DNA of 40,595 nucleotides from positions 1-40,595 of the forward strand of contig JAEXDA010000021.1 in assembly GCA_023401925.1 (NCBI GenBank). The letters are read 5' to 3'. Positions 17,159 to 26,424 of this stretch are shown one piece after another. Source of the DNA: Bacillota bacterium. Lineage in GTDB: Bacteria > Bacillota > UBA4882 > UBA8346. Both the position numbers and the translations under genes were made by a program. A model generated the notes under the pieces. That model was given only the letters and a program-made list of their open reading frames with translations. It ran no database searches and was not told where the DNA came from. How positions within the stretch are numbered: the first letter of the stretch is position 1; every line of letters starts with the position of its first letter.

Positions 17159-18295
17159 ATGAAAAAAACGACATTGTTAGGGATTGGTTTATTGTTGGTC
17201 ATGACGTTTAGTCTATGCTTCGGAACGTTTGCAGCCGGTAAGACCGGAGCTTTGGAAGATACAGTGGTGGTGACGGCGACTACCGGTTCCGATCTCAGCT
17301 GGGCTGAAGCTGTTGCCCCCAATTTTGAAAAATTCATTAAAGAGAAATATGGCAAACAAGTAAAAGTGATCACAAACGGGACTCAAATACCGGCGTTATG
17401 GGCCAAATTCAAAACCGAGTGGCCGAATCCTTCCAGTGATGTTTATACATTTTACACCGATATGGTCGTTGAAGGTATCCACAAAGGATACTGGGAAAAA
17501 CTTTCCCCCTACTTTTCCAGTAAGGATATTAAAGGGCTGGGTAAAGAACGGGTCATGAAGTATCAGGGCTATGGAATTCCCTATGACAGCATGTATTGGG
17601 GGCCGGTTGTCCGTAAAGACTTGGTGCCGTTTAATCTAACCAGTTGGAACGATTTGGGAGATCCCCGCTTGAAAAACCGGATGACTTTTGATTCTGCCGT
17701 TAAAGTGGGCAGCGGGTACATTGCTGTTCAAGCCGCCGGCTTGGTTCTCAAACAAGACTGGACCAAATGGCGCAAAGCTGACGGCACGTTAAATAAACAA
17801 GCGATCACCCCCGCACTGCGTTTAGTCAGGAAATGGTACCAAAATGCCTTAACTTTGACAGAGGGTTCGGGAACAATCCGTCCGTTGTTGCAAAGGGGTG
17901 AGTCGCTAGCTTCATGCTGGTGGTCTTATCAAACATTGGCGGAAAAAGCCAGCGGCCAAAATGTCGAATTTGTTTTTCTCAAAGAGGGCGCGCTTGCTGC
18001 CAACGGTACCGCATGCATCATGGTGCCGACCAGAGCTTCGCATAAAAATTTAGCCATCGAATGGATTAAATATCTGTACTCTAAAGAAGGTTATCAAGCC
18101 GCTTATGATGCCAAGATATATGGAAATCTGGCCCCCCGGACCGATATGGAGTTGCCGGAGATTGAAAAAACTTTACAACCACCCAAAAATTTAAAGGTAT
18201 ACGAAAGCACCGATTTCCGGACCTGGGCATCGGGCGACACCGTAAGAGCCGATTTCCTTAACCTTTACACCCAGATCGTGATCCAAGGAATGTAA
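17159..18295 (+). CDS. ABC importer binding protein, iron/spermidine/thiamine-like class
   Basis: About 378 residues from ATG 17159 (AAGGGAG 8 bases upstream; a frame start at 17135 lacks one). Signal peptide of about 25 residues (LLGIGLLLVMTFSLCFGTFAA) without a proper lipobox: the cysteine is preceded by Leu, not Gly or Ala. The mature part resembles family 6/8 binding proteins: SLYTDMV-like VYTFYTDMVVEG, YGIPYDSMYWGPVVRKD, and the C-terminal VPTRASHKNLAIEWIKYLYSKEGYQ. With the dehydratase next door, the ligand is probably a sugar acid. Confidence 0.88.
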   Translation: MKKTTLLGIGLLLVMTFSLCFGTFAAGKTGALEDTVVVTATTGSDLSWAEAVAPNFEKFIKEKYGKQVKVITNGTQIPALWAKFKTEWPNPSSDVYTFYTDMVVEGIHKGYWEKLSPYFSSKDIKGLGKERVMKYQGYGIPYDSMYWGPVVRKDLVPFNLTSWNDLGDPRLKNRMTFDSAVKVGSGYIAVQAAGLVLKQDWTKWRKADGTLNKQAITPALRLVRKWYQNALTLTEGSGTIRPLLQRGESLASCWWSYQTLAEKASGQNVEFVFLKEGALAANGTACIMVPTRASHKNLAIEWIKYLYSKEGYQAAYDAKIYGNLAPRTDMELPEIEKTLQPPKNLKVYESTDFRTWASGDTVRADFLNLYTQIVIQGM

Positions 18296-18361
18296 AATAG
18301 GTTGCCGGTGAAGGAAGATCTTCGTTTGCAGGTCGCTGTCCGCCAAGGGCGATAAAAATGA

Positions 18362-18408
18362 GGAGATATACAAGATCATAATTCCCGTGTGTTGTATATC
18401 TCCCTTTT
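18362..18408 (+). terminator. Terminator/attenuator after the binding-protein gene
   Basis: A perfect 12-bp stem, GGAGATATACAA (18362-18373) with TTGTATATCTCC (18392-18403), followed by CTTTTT. It separates the binding protein from the permease genes and likely lowers permease expression. Confidence 0.8.
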
Positions 18409-18461
18409 TCAACTGCGGGAAGCCATACTCTGATAAAGAAAAATAGGAAGTTGGTAAAATC

Positions 18462-19325
18462 ATGGCTGGAACTTCTCAAAAATCAGTTTCCAAGGATAAC
18501 TCCAAGGAACAACGTTTTTTTCTACTAATGGTTGCGCCGACGATTTTGATTGCTTTTTTTACGGCCGTTGTTCCCTTGTGCCTGATTGTCTACGATAGTT
18601 TTAAAACGAAAGCAGGGTTATTTACTTTAACCCAGTATTTGAAGATTTTCGGCGATGCCTATTTCCTGGCGAGTTTGGGTTATACATTGATGCTCGCCTT
18701 TATCGTGACGATTATTTGTATTGTTATCAGTTTTCCCCTCTCCTATATTTTGGCCAGAAATGAGAAGATTCGTAATGTTTTATTGGGAATTATCAGCGTC
18801 CCAAAAATGTTGCCGTTTTTTGTGATTGGTTATTCGTTAATCTTATTGTTAGCCCCCTATACTGGGCTTATTAATGTCTTACTGGTCAAACAGCTTCATA
18901 TTTTGAAACAACCGCTGTTTTTGCTTTTCAACGGACCCGATTTGGTAATCGCTTTGACCTACATTACTTCCGTAATGGCAGTGGCGATGCTGACCGGGAT
19001 TATACAGGCCATCGACCCAAACTTGGAAGCGGCCGCCGAAAGTATGGGCGCCAGTCGGCTGACTACGTTTATCCGTGTAATTCTCCCGTTATCGACTTCG
19101 GGTACCATCGCCGTTTCGGCTCTGGTTTTTTCGGAGGCGGTCGCTTCATTTTCCGTCCCGTTAATGCTCAGCGGCAAAGGGCTGCCGATGGTTTCTTTAT
19201 TAATCCGCAATCAATTGCTCTTTATGGAAGATTGGAATTATGCTTTTGCGCAAGCGATTGTGGTGGCCTTTTTTGCGGTGATCTGCACCGTCATCACGAA
19301 GTGGGCCCTGGAAAGGGGGAAATAA
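18462..19325 (+). CDS. ABC importer permease 1
   Basis: 287 residues with about six membrane helices (first at about 22-45, VAPTILIAFFTAVVPLCLIVY). The cytoplasmic coupling motif EAAAESMGASRLTTFIRVILPLS (EAA loop) is at about 187-209. Together with the next gene it forms the membrane channel of the importer whose ATPase is at 20192. Starts ATG at 18462 after AGGAAG. It ends 3 bp before the next gene. Confidence 0.93.
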   Translation: MAGTSQKSVSKDNSKEQRFFLLMVAPTILIAFFTAVVPLCLIVYDSFKTKAGLFTLTQYLKIFGDAYFLASLGYTLMLAFIVTIICIVISFPLSYILARNEKIRNVLLGIISVPKMLPFFVIGYSLILLLAPYTGLINVLLVKQLHILKQPLFLLFNGPDLVIALTYITSVMAVAMLTGIIQAIDPNLEAAAESMGASRLTTFIRVILPLSTSGTIAVSALVFSEAVASFSVPLMLSGKGLPMVSLLIRNQLLFMEDWNYAFAQAIVVAFFAVICTVITKWALERGK

Positions 19326-19328
19326 ACA

Positions 19329-20165
19329 ATGGAAATGCGCAGGAATGGTTTTGGAAAAATGTTGTCAAAAACCGGGTTCTATTCTTATCTTAGTTTGATG
19401 GTAATCTGGTTCGTTTTCCCAATTTTCTTGATTGTCTATGCTTCATTTCAAGGAACGTTGGAAATCAGCTTAATTCCTAAAACTCTTTCTTTCCATGCCT
19501 ATCGGATGATTCCACCGGTGTACTGGGATTCATTCATCTTTAGCTTATGGCTGTCGATAATTGCGGCGGTCGTTTCAGTGATGGTGGCCGCCCCGGCCTC
19601 CTGGGCGCTTGTTCGAGGCAATTTGCCAGGCAAAAGTTTGTTATCCAATATTGTCCTGTTGCCGATTTTGATTCCGAAAATCGTGATTGCGATTGCCTTA
19701 TTACGGTTCTTTTTGCCGTTGCATTTAAACAATAATTTCTTTGGTTTACTGCTGGCCTTGGTCGGCGCCAATGGTCTGCCGCTGGCTTTTCGTTATACCT
19801 TGGCGATCGCGGAAGGGATCAACAGTTCCTATGAAGAGGCTGCACAAACTCTGGGGGCCGGTAGAATGACGGTCTTTTCGCGCATCGTTTTACCGTTGAT
19901 GGGACCGGGAATCATCGTCAGTACGTTATTCGTTTTTATGTCGAACTTAATGAGTTTCTTAATTATTTTCTTTATCGCTGGGCCTCTGTCCAGCCCGATC
20001 TCGATCCGTTTATTTAGTGATATCGTAGAAAGAGGAGCTTTACCCCATTCGATTGCAATGTCGGCCATCCTGATTTTTGTGGCGATATTATTTTATATCT
20101 TAATTAGTGTTGTTTTGGGTCCGGCTTATTTCGGGGGTGTAGTCTTTGCCAAGAAGGATAATTGA
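19329..20165 (+). CDS. ABC importer permease 2
   Basis: 278 residues, PotC/FbpB-like, about six membrane helices. EAA loop EEAAQTLGAGRMTVFSRIVLPLM at about 165-187. Start follows AAGGGGG. It heterodimerises with the preceding permease. Confidence 0.92.
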   Translation: MEMRRNGFGKMLSKTGFYSYLSLMVIWFVFPIFLIVYASFQGTLEISLIPKTLSFHAYRMIPPVYWDSFIFSLWLSIIAAVVSVMVAAPASWALVRGNLPGKSLLSNIVLLPILIPKIVIAIALLRFFLPLHLNNNFFGLLLALVGANGLPLAFRYTLAIAEGINSSYEEAAQTLGAGRMTVFSRIVLPLMGPGIIVSTLFVFMSNLMSFLIIFFIAGPLSSPISIRLFSDIVERGALPHSIAMSAILIFVAILFYILISVVLGPAYFGGVVFAKKDN

Positions 20166-20191
20166 GCTGATTGCTGTAAGGAGGGTTAATA

Positions 20192-21280
20192 ATGGCGACT
20201 GTCCGTTTTGAAGGTGTATCGAAGAATTTTGGGGAAACCAGTGTAATCAAGGATCTTTCGTTTGAGATCAAAGATGGGGAACTGATTACCCTTTTAGGAC
20301 CGAGCGGTTGTGGCAAAAGCACTACTTTAAAAATGATCGCCGGATTATTGAATCCAAGCCATGGAGAGATTTATTTCGATAGTCAGAGAATTGATACGGT
20401 TCCCAGTAACCGGCGGAATATCGGAATGGTCTTTCAAAATTATGCGTTGTTTCCGCATATGACTGTTTTTCAAAATGTGGCTTTTGGTCTGCAGATGAAA
20501 AAGAAAAAAACCGCCGAGATTGAGAAAAGAGTCGATGAAGTTTTAAGCTTGGTGCATATGGAAGAGTACCAAAAACGAAAGCCCGCTGAATTGAGCGGGG
20601 GGCAACAACAGCGCGTGGCCATTGCCCGGGCGCTGGCTTTTGACCCGGATGTCCTATTACTGGACGAACCTTTATCCAATCTTGACGCGAAGCTGCGGGA
20701 GAACGTCCGTCTGGAGTTGCGCGGCATTCAGAAGAAAACCGGAAAAACCACTATTTTCGTTACCCATGATCAAATCGAAGCGCTGACCATGTCGGATCAA
20801 ATCTTCTTAATGAATTCCGGAGTCATCGAACAGGCGGGTACCCCTTTCGAAATCTATAACCGGCCGAAATCAACGTTTTCCGCTGATTTTATCGGTTCCA
20901 ACAATTTCATTGATGTGGTCATTCAAGCCAATACCGAGCAGGAACTGGTGATCGAGTTTGCCAACAAGACGCTCCGCTTGCCCAAAGAGCTGCTGGGATT
21001 AGTGGGAGTTGACCAAGTTGGTTCAAAGGCCCGTTTGTGCGTACGGCCCGAAAATTTGAAATGGAACAGTTCCAGCCCAATTTCGTCACTGGTGGCTTTT
21101 GAAGGGAAAGTTTTAGAGAAAATGTTTATGGGTGGTTTTGTCCTGATCTATCTTGATGTGGACGGGACAGTATTAAAGTTTCAAGCCGAGCAGAATGAAG
21201 CCGCTAAAATCGCAATTGACCAGAATGTTTCGGTCAGTTTTAATGAATGTATTCTGCTGCCTGCCTTAAGCGGCGATTAA
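20192..21280 (+). CDS. ABC importer ATPase with TOBE domain (PotA/FbpC type)
   Basis: 362 residues. Walker A GPSGCGKST (36-44), Q-loop in MVFQNYALFPHMTV, signature LSGGQ (134-138), Walker B with D158-E159 and switch His in VTHDQIEALTM. The C-terminal part (about 240-362) is a TOBE-type domain (LCVRPENLKW). It drives import of the ligand bound by the 17159 protein. TAAGGAGGG lies before ATG 20192. Last gene of the operon. Confidence 0.94.
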   Translation: MATVRFEGVSKNFGETSVIKDLSFEIKDGELITLLGPSGCGKSTTLKMIAGLLNPSHGEIYFDSQRIDTVPSNRRNIGMVFQNYALFPHMTVFQNVAFGLQMKKKKTAEIEKRVDEVLSLVHMEEYQKRKPAELSGGQQQRVAIARALAFDPDVLLLDEPLSNLDAKLRENVRLELRGIQKKTGKTTIFVTHDQIEALTMSDQIFLMNSGVIEQAGTPFEIYNRPKSTFSADFIGSNNFIDVVIQANTEQELVIEFANKTLRLPKELLGLVGVDQVGSKARLCVRPENLKWNSSSPISSLVAFEGKVLEKMFMGGFVLIYLDVDGTVLKFQAEQNEAAKIAIDQNVSVSFNECILLPALSGD

Positions 21281-21932
21281 AAATATTGCGGAAGTGGAGC
21301 GGTTGATGGAATCATCTCCCCTCTTGTAGTTTCAATCAACCGTTTGTAGCGAGGAAACCTTTAGGACCGGGGCTGTCTCAAAAGTAAATGGAACGATATA
21401 GAAATACAATATATTGAAATTCGCACATCTGGCGAAGCTGTCTATTATATTTCTTATCCATTTCAAGTTGCTTTTGAGACAGCCTCTTTTATTTAGCTGA
21501 AATTTGGAACCTGCCAAACGAATACCAAAACGGAACGGATGATTTAATGATTACGGTATTCACCCCGCATCAATCTTTGTTACAAATCACATAATACCGG
21601 TCATTCATTATAGGCATCATGAATAAAGTAACCCGCCGCCGCAATCCGTGCCCCTCAAAATATTATTCCTAATGATATTGAAAAATCCGGAAAAAATATT
21701 ACAATGAGTCCTTTTTTCCCTCCAACGACATCCCGGCGTTCCATTCCGGTCAACCCCGGTTGTTTTTTCAAAGAAAGCAGCGCTTATGGTACCATGTTAA
21801 AAAAATCAAAAATCCACAGGTTCAAATGATAATAGCCATCACCGAGAGTAATTCAAGGGATAGGTCAATTTTATACAATACAGATCCTGATGCTTCAGCT
21901 AATATAGACTTAGCAAAGATAAGGAGTCTGTT
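21281..21932. other. Intergenic region with hairpins and a MITE-like element
   Basis: No gene is seen. CGGTTGAT (21300-21307) pairs with ATCAACCG (21335-21342), a possible terminator for the ABC operon. A MITE-like element follows at 21369-21486. Around 21547-21606 the pair ACGGTATT/AATACCG encloses CGCATCAATCTTTGTTAC (21566-21583), which also occurs near 14826. Confidence 0.5.
21369..21486. mobile_element. MITE-like element with 16-bp terminal inverted repeats
   Basis: The left end GGGGCTGTCTCAAAAG and the right end, read inward, GAGGCTGTCTCAAAAG differ at one position. The interior is an imperfect long inverted repeat containing AAATACAATATAT. Ends of this GCTGTCTCAAAAG type occur on several insertion-sequence families of Bacillota. 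At 118 bp it cannot code for a transposase. TTTAG lies on both sides (21360-21364 and 21492-21496), a possible target duplication. Confidence 0.65.
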
Positions 21933-22856
21933 ATGAATAAAATCAAAATAGTGCTGGTGATGATTATTTGGGGGAGCCTGGGCGTATTTACCAGAGCCAT
22001 TCCATTGTCCGCTTTAAGTCTGGCTTTTCTGAGGGCCTTCATTGCCCTGCCGCTCCTTTTTATGGTCATGAAAATGAAAAAAACCGCCACGGTGAAATGG
22101 CAACTTTTAATACCCTATCTTATTTCAGGCGTTTTACTGGGTTTGGGCTGGTTAACTTTATTCTATGGCTTCAAGCACACCAGTATCTCTTCTGCTGTCA
22201 TTATCTACAATATGTGCCCGGTATATGTGATGTTATTGGCGCCCCTGATATTAAAGGAGAGTATCTCCAAGATTCAAATTGCCGTGATTACCATTTCATT
22301 TCTCGGCCTCTTGCTGATTGTCGGCCATAACCTGTCCAAAGGTTACGGAAACATGGGGCTGGCGCTTAGCGCCGTTTCAGGAATGATGTATGCAGCCATC
22401 GTGCTTATAAACCGCAACATCAAAGTGAGGGTGGATAATCAAACGGCCACCTTTGTGCAAATACTCGCGGCGATGATTGTCTTGCTGCCATTTGTATTGA
22501 TCGACGGAAATATTTTTACCTTCGTCCACCTGGATGCCAGGGCGGTTACCTATACCGTTCTATTGGGTGTATTCCATACCGGTGTGGCCTATACCCTGTT
22601 CTTTTCTCTTTATGCCCATATGAAATCCGTTGAAATAGTGTCCTATAGCTTTCTGGAGCCTTTATTCGGTATTTTATTCAGTGTTCTCTTTGTCGGAGAG
22701 ACATTGGCGCTCCCTCAGATTATCGGCGGGATTTTGATATTGGGTTCAACCTATGCCGGGGAAATACTTACGGATAGAAAATTATCGAAAGAAAAAAATC
22801 CTGCGCCAAAAATATCCCAAACTCACCAGGAAGATTGGGGTCCCTTACAGAAATAG
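21933..22856 (+). CDS. EamA/DMT-family membrane transporter
   Basis: 307 residues with ten predicted helices in two EamA halves (MIIWGSLGVFTRAIPLSAL at the start; FVGETLALPQIIGGILILGSTY near the end). The family exports amino acids or metabolites; substrate unknown. GATAAGGAG precedes ATG 21933. The C-terminal tail is polar (KLSKEKNPAPK). It is followed 32 bp later by the phosphohexomutase gene, probably by chance or a short operon. Confidence 0.9.
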   Translation: MNKIKIVLVMIIWGSLGVFTRAIPLSALSLAFLRAFIALPLLFMVMKMKKTATVKWQLLIPYLISGVLLGLGWLTLFYGFKHTSISSAVIIYNMCPVYVMLLAPLILKESISKIQIAVITISFLGLLLIVGHNLSKGYGNMGLALSAVSGMMYAAIVLINRNIKVRVDNQTATFVQILAAMIVLLPFVLIDGNIFTFVHLDARAVTYTVLLGVFHTGVAYTLFFSLYAHMKSVEIVSYSFLEPLFGILFSVLFVGETLALPQIIGGILILGSTYAGEILTDRKLSKEKNPAPKISQTHQEDWGPLQK

Positions 22857-22888
22857 TCACTCACTAGAATCATTTTATCGGAGGCATC

Positions 22889-24424
22889 ATGTTATCATCA
22901 GAGTGGCAAAAATTGCAAAACGGCAGTGATATCCGGGGGATCGCCCTGGATGGCGTCGCCGGAGAAAAAGTCAACCTGACTGGAGATACGGCCCACACCA
23001 TCGCCCTGGCTTTCGGAGCGTGGCTGGGCAAGCTTAAAAACAAGCCTGCCGATGAATTGACCATCGCCGTCGGCCATGATTCCAGGCTCTCGGCCCCGGC
23101 TCTCAAAAGAGAGGTCATCCGGGGTTTGAGTGAAACCGGCTGTCGGGTCTTCGACTGTTCCTTGGCTTCCACCCCGGCGATGTTCATGACCACCGTGACC
23201 CCGGGATATGAATACGACGGCAGCATCATGATCACAGCCAGCCATCTTCCGTTCAACCGCAACGGGCTCAAATTTTTCACCAAGGATGGCGGCCTGGAAA
23301 AAAAAGACATCACCGCCATACTAACCCTTGCCGAACAAGGCGGCTTTCCCATTCCCGAAAAGTTGGGAGATGTTCAGGAAGTCGACTTTATCTCGGTTTA
23401 CGCCAATATTCTGGTGGAAAAAATCCGCCGCTCCGTGAATCATCCCCGGGATTACCGGGAACCCTTGAAAGGTTTTAAAATCGTTGTCGATGCCGGAAAC
23501 GGCGCCGGAGGCTTTTTTGCCGCTAAAGTCCTCAAGCCTTTGGGGGCGGATACGGCCGGCAGTCAATTTTTGGAACCGGACGGCTCTTTCCCCAATCATA
23601 TTCCCAATCCGGAGAACTCCGCCGCCATGGAATCCATCAGTCAGGCGGTGCTCAACAGCAAGGCTGATTTGGGGATTATCTTCGATACCGATGTCGACCG
23701 GGCCAGCGCGGTTGATCAAAACGGCAAGGAAATCAATCGTAACCGGCTGATCGCATTAATGGCCGCAATTGTCCTTGAAGAACACCCCGGTTCGGCCATT
23801 GTAACGGACTCGGTCACTTCCAGCGGGCTTAAAACGTTTATTGAAAACTTAGGCGGTGTCCACCACCGTTTCAAACGGGGATATAAAAACGTAATCAATG
23901 AAGCCATCCGCCTCAACTCTCAAGGGACCGCGTCGGAATTGGCCATCGAAACGTCGGGACACGGCGCTTTGAAAGAGAACTTCTTTTTGGACGACGGCGC
24001 CTATTTGGTGGCCAAGATCATCATCAAGATGGCTGGTCTTCAATTAAAAAACAACCTCACCCTCGATCACCTCATTGAGTCTCTGGAGGAGCCACTGGAA
24101 AGCAAGGAATTCCGTTTCAATATCCTCATGGACGACTTCAAACCTTACGGGGAAAAAGTTTTACAGGACCTGCAAAACCACGCCCCAACCCTCCCCGGCT
24201 GGAAGGTTGAGCCGAATAATTACGAGGGAATCCGCGTATCCTTTGGAAAAGAGGATGGCGACGGCTGGTTTCTATTAAGAATGTCGCTCCATGATCCGCT
24301 GATGCCGTTAAACATTGAATCCAATTCAAACGGCGGCGTAAAGCGAATTGCAACAGCTTTATTGCCTTTTCTTACCCAATACGGCCAATTGGATCTAATG
24401 CCCCTTAAAACATATCTGAAATAA
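22889..24424 (+). CDS. Phosphomannomutase/phosphoglucomutase (alpha-D-phosphohexomutase)
   Basis: 511 residues. Phosphoserine loop TASHLP (Ser118), metal loop DTDVDR (D266, D268, D270) and sugar loop ETSGHGA near residue 355. It interconverts hexose 1- and 6-phosphates for glycan and nucleotide-sugar supply. The sugar loop reads AIETSGHG rather than the classic GEMSGHH, as in plant/bacterial PMM-PGM variants. RBS GGAGG lies before ATG 22889. Confidence 0.92.
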   Translation: MLSSEWQKLQNGSDIRGIALDGVAGEKVNLTGDTAHTIALAFGAWLGKLKNKPADELTIAVGHDSRLSAPALKREVIRGLSETGCRVFDCSLASTPAMFMTTVTPGYEYDGSIMITASHLPFNRNGLKFFTKDGGLEKKDITAILTLAEQGGFPIPEKLGDVQEVDFISVYANILVEKIRRSVNHPRDYREPLKGFKIVVDAGNGAGGFFAAKVLKPLGADTAGSQFLEPDGSFPNHIPNPENSAAMESISQAVLNSKADLGIIFDTDVDRASAVDQNGKEINRNRLIALMAAIVLEEHPGSAIVTDSVTSSGLKTFIENLGGVHHRFKRGYKNVINEAIRLNSQGTASELAIETSGHGALKENFFLDDGAYLVAKIIIKMAGLQLKNNLTLDHLIESLEEPLESKEFRFNILMDDFKPYGEKVLQDLQNHAPTLPGWKVEPNNYEGIRVSFGKEDGDGWFLLRMSLHDPLMPLNIESNSNGGVKRIATALLPFLTQYGQLDLMPLKTYLK

Positions 24425-24425
24425 A

Positions 24426-24487
24426 CTCTGTGCCCTCTGTGTCTCTGTGGCAAAACCAATTGGCCACAGAGACACGGAGACACAGAG
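24426..24487. repeat. Long inverted repeat with CTCTGTG units
   Basis: Arms 24426-24451 and 24463-24487 pair over about 25 bp around an 11-base loop. The sequence is built from CACAGAGACAC-like units, another of which appears at 24522-24538. Placed right after the phosphohexomutase stop, it may act as a terminator-like structure. Confidence 0.75.
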
Positions 24488-24546
24488 AAAGACTTGAGAC
24501 AAAAAAGTATTTTCTAGATAAACACAGAAACACGGAGAGTAAAATA

Positions 24547-24563
24547 CCCCGGCCCTGCCGGGG
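24547..24563. repeat. GC-rich hairpin
   Basis: CCCCGGC-CCT-GCCGGGG, a 7-bp perfect stem with a 3-base loop, between the long inverted repeat and the next structured element. Confidence 0.7.
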
Positions 24564-24594
24564 CACGTGAAAGGATGAAATTAAGTTATTTATT

Positions 24595-24667
24595 CTCCCG
24601 CAGAGGTTTTATTTTTCGCTTTATTCTGCGTCTGCGGCACCCATGGTGCCGACGCCTCTAGCGGGAG
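24595..24667. repeat. Two-stem structured element upstream of lpd
   Basis: Outer arms CTCCCGCAGAGG (24595-24606) and CCTCTAGCGGGAG (24655-24667) enclose GCGTC...GACGC and the perfect GGCACC-CAT-GGTGCC hairpin (24636-24650). Direct repeats of AAAGTATTTTCTAG (24504-24517 and 24687-24700) flank the segment, so it may be an inserted REP-like element or a leader RNA of the lpd gene. Confidence 0.6.
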
Positions 24668-24712
24668 TTTCAATCCTTTAGGCTTTAAAGTATTTTCTAG
24701 GTGGGTGAAAAC

Positions 24713-26077
24713 ATGATCTGGGATTTAATCGTCATCGGCGGAGGTCCCGCCGGATATTTAGCAGCCCAAAGAGCCGCCCGAGGTGGACTGGCAACCTTAC
24801 TGATTGAAAAAAAGCATATTGGCGGAGTATGCCTTAATGAAGGCTGTATCCCTTCAAAAACTTTGCTCTATTCGGCCAAAGTACTCGATTCCGCCAAAAA
24901 CAGCTCCAAGTATGGGGTGTCAATTGAAAAAGCCTCCCTGGAACAGGAATTGGTCCTTAAGAGGAAAAATAAAGTTGTTAAAACCCTGGTAACCGGCGTT
25001 CAAAGCAAGTTACGCAGCAGCGGAGTCACTGTGATTGACGGCTTTGCCGAAATCACCGGAGGGGATTCCCAAAGTTTTAATATCCGGGTAAATGGCGAGG
25101 TTCATACCGGCAAACGGCTCTTGATTGCCACCGGTTCAGCTCCGTTCATCCCCTCCCTTCCCGGCCTCCCGGAAGGGCTTGAAAAAGGCTTTGTGCTGAC
25201 CAACCGGGAAATCCTCGACCTGACAACGGTTCCTTCATCCCTGGCGATCATCGGCGGCGGCGTAATCGGTCTGGAAATGGCTTCTTATTTCAATTCGGCC
25301 GGTTCAAAGGTAACGGTCGTGGAAATGTTGGACCATATTTCAGGCGAAAGCGACCCTGATATTGCCCAATTTTTGCAGAAAACCCTTCAGAAAAAGGGGG
25401 TTCAATTTAAGCTCGGCGCAGGGGTCACTGAAATTCAAGAGCAGGGAGTGTCTTTCACTCAAAACGGAGAAACCGCTACACTACCGGCGGAGAAAGTTCT
25501 CCTCTCCATAGGCCGCAAGCCCGTGACCGAAGGCTTCGGGCTGGAAAACACCGGTGTCCTCATGGATAAAGGGCGGATCGTCACCGATGAAAAGGGCGAG
25601 ACCAATATTCCCGGGATTTTTGCGGCTGGCGATGTCAATGGCCTGTCCATGCTGGCCCATACCGCCTATCGTGAGGCGGAGGTGGTTATCAACAACATTT
25701 TGGGCGGACCCGACCGGATTAACTATAGCGCAATCCCCAATGTAATTTATACCAACCCCGAGGTGGCCTCAGTCGGACTGACTGAAAAGTCGGCCCTGCA
25801 AAAAGGCCTGGAATACGAGACTGCTAAGATTTCCATGCGCTATAGCGGCAGATTTCTGGCGGAAAATGAAGGGGAAGACGGCATTTGCAAGTTACTGGTC
25901 GATAAAAAAGACCAGCGGCTCCTGGGAGTCCACCTCCTGGGCAATTATGCTTCCGAGATCATTTATGGAGCCGGTTTGATGGTCGAACAAAACCTGAAAT
26001 TGCCGGACTTGAAAAAAATAATATTCCCCCACCCTACGGTCTCCGAAATCATCCGGGAAGCGCTCTTTGAAATATAA
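24713..26077 (+). CDS. lpdA: Dihydrolipoyl dehydrogenase
   Basis: 454 residues. FAD-binding GGGPAGYLAA, redox pair C40-x4-C45 (CLNEGC), NAD-binding GGGVIGLEMAS, GIFAAGDV and the catalytic His440-Glu445 (HPTVSE). It reoxidises lipoyl groups of 2-oxoacid dehydrogenase or glycine cleavage complexes; no such partners lie in the window. Start ATG 24713 with AGGTGG upstream is preferred over the GTG at 24701. Confidence 0.94.
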   Translation: MIWDLIVIGGGPAGYLAAQRAARGGLATLLIEKKHIGGVCLNEGCIPSKTLLYSAKVLDSAKNSSKYGVSIEKASLEQELVLKRKNKVVKTLVTGVQSKLRSSGVTVIDGFAEITGGDSQSFNIRVNGEVHTGKRLLIATGSAPFIPSLPGLPEGLEKGFVLTNREILDLTTVPSSLAIIGGGVIGLEMASYFNSAGSKVTVVEMLDHISGESDPDIAQFLQKTLQKKGVQFKLGAGVTEIQEQGVSFTQNGETATLPAEKVLLSIGRKPVTEGFGLENTGVLMDKGRIVTDEKGETNIPGIFAAGDVNGLSMLAHTAYREAEVVINNILGGPDRINYSAIPNVIYTNPEVASVGLTEKSALQKGLEYETAKISMRYSGRFLAENEGEDGICKLLVDKKDQRLLGVHLLGNYASEIIYGAGLMVEQNLKLPDLKKIIFPHPTVSEIIREALFEI

Positions 26078-26101
26078 ACCGACCCGAGGAGAGGAATTCA
26101 C

Positions 26102-26398
26102 CTATTTCCCCTCCTTCTTCATCTTTCCGTCACTGTTAACCCCCACATTCAGCATGCCGCTGAGGTCATCCACTGTGATTTTATCGAGTTTAAATTGGAA
26201 TTCTTTCACATCAACCTTCCGGACATACAACTTTTCAATGACAATATTTCTGGCAGCTAATAACTCAATTTGTTGGGCCTTCAATTCCATAATTTCCGCT
26301 TCCAACTGAGCTATTTTTGAGTACAGGTCAGGGCCGGGTACCCTGAATTCGTTGAGATTGCTTATTTTATCAGCGATGAATCTCACCTCTTGTTTCAT
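26102..26398 (-). CDS. GerPC-like spore protein
   Basis: 98 residues. A coiled-coil (about 22-55, YSKIAQLEAEIMELKAQQ) is followed by a C-terminal strand region VKEFQFKLDKITVDDLSGMLNVG, which matches the hallmark of GerPC (YKFDQLKVEKLEGTLNIG-type). GerP proteins make the spore coat permeable to germinants. No good Shine-Dalgarno precedes ATG 26398, which makes the start uncertain. Co-directional with and 80 bp from the GerPA-like gene at 26478. Confidence 0.7.
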   Translation of the reverse strand: MKQEVRFIADKISNLNEFRVPGPDLYSKIAQLEAEIMELKAQQIELLAARNIVIEKLYVRKVDVKEFQFKLDKITVDDLSGMLNVGVNSDGKMKKEGK

Positions 26399-26424
26399 TC
26401 ATCAATTTATTTCATCGTAATATC

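Noticed and set aside
22870..23352. 160-codon open frame on the minus strand
   Set aside because: Lies wholly antisense to the well-supported phosphohexomutase gene; no start signal or recognisable family.
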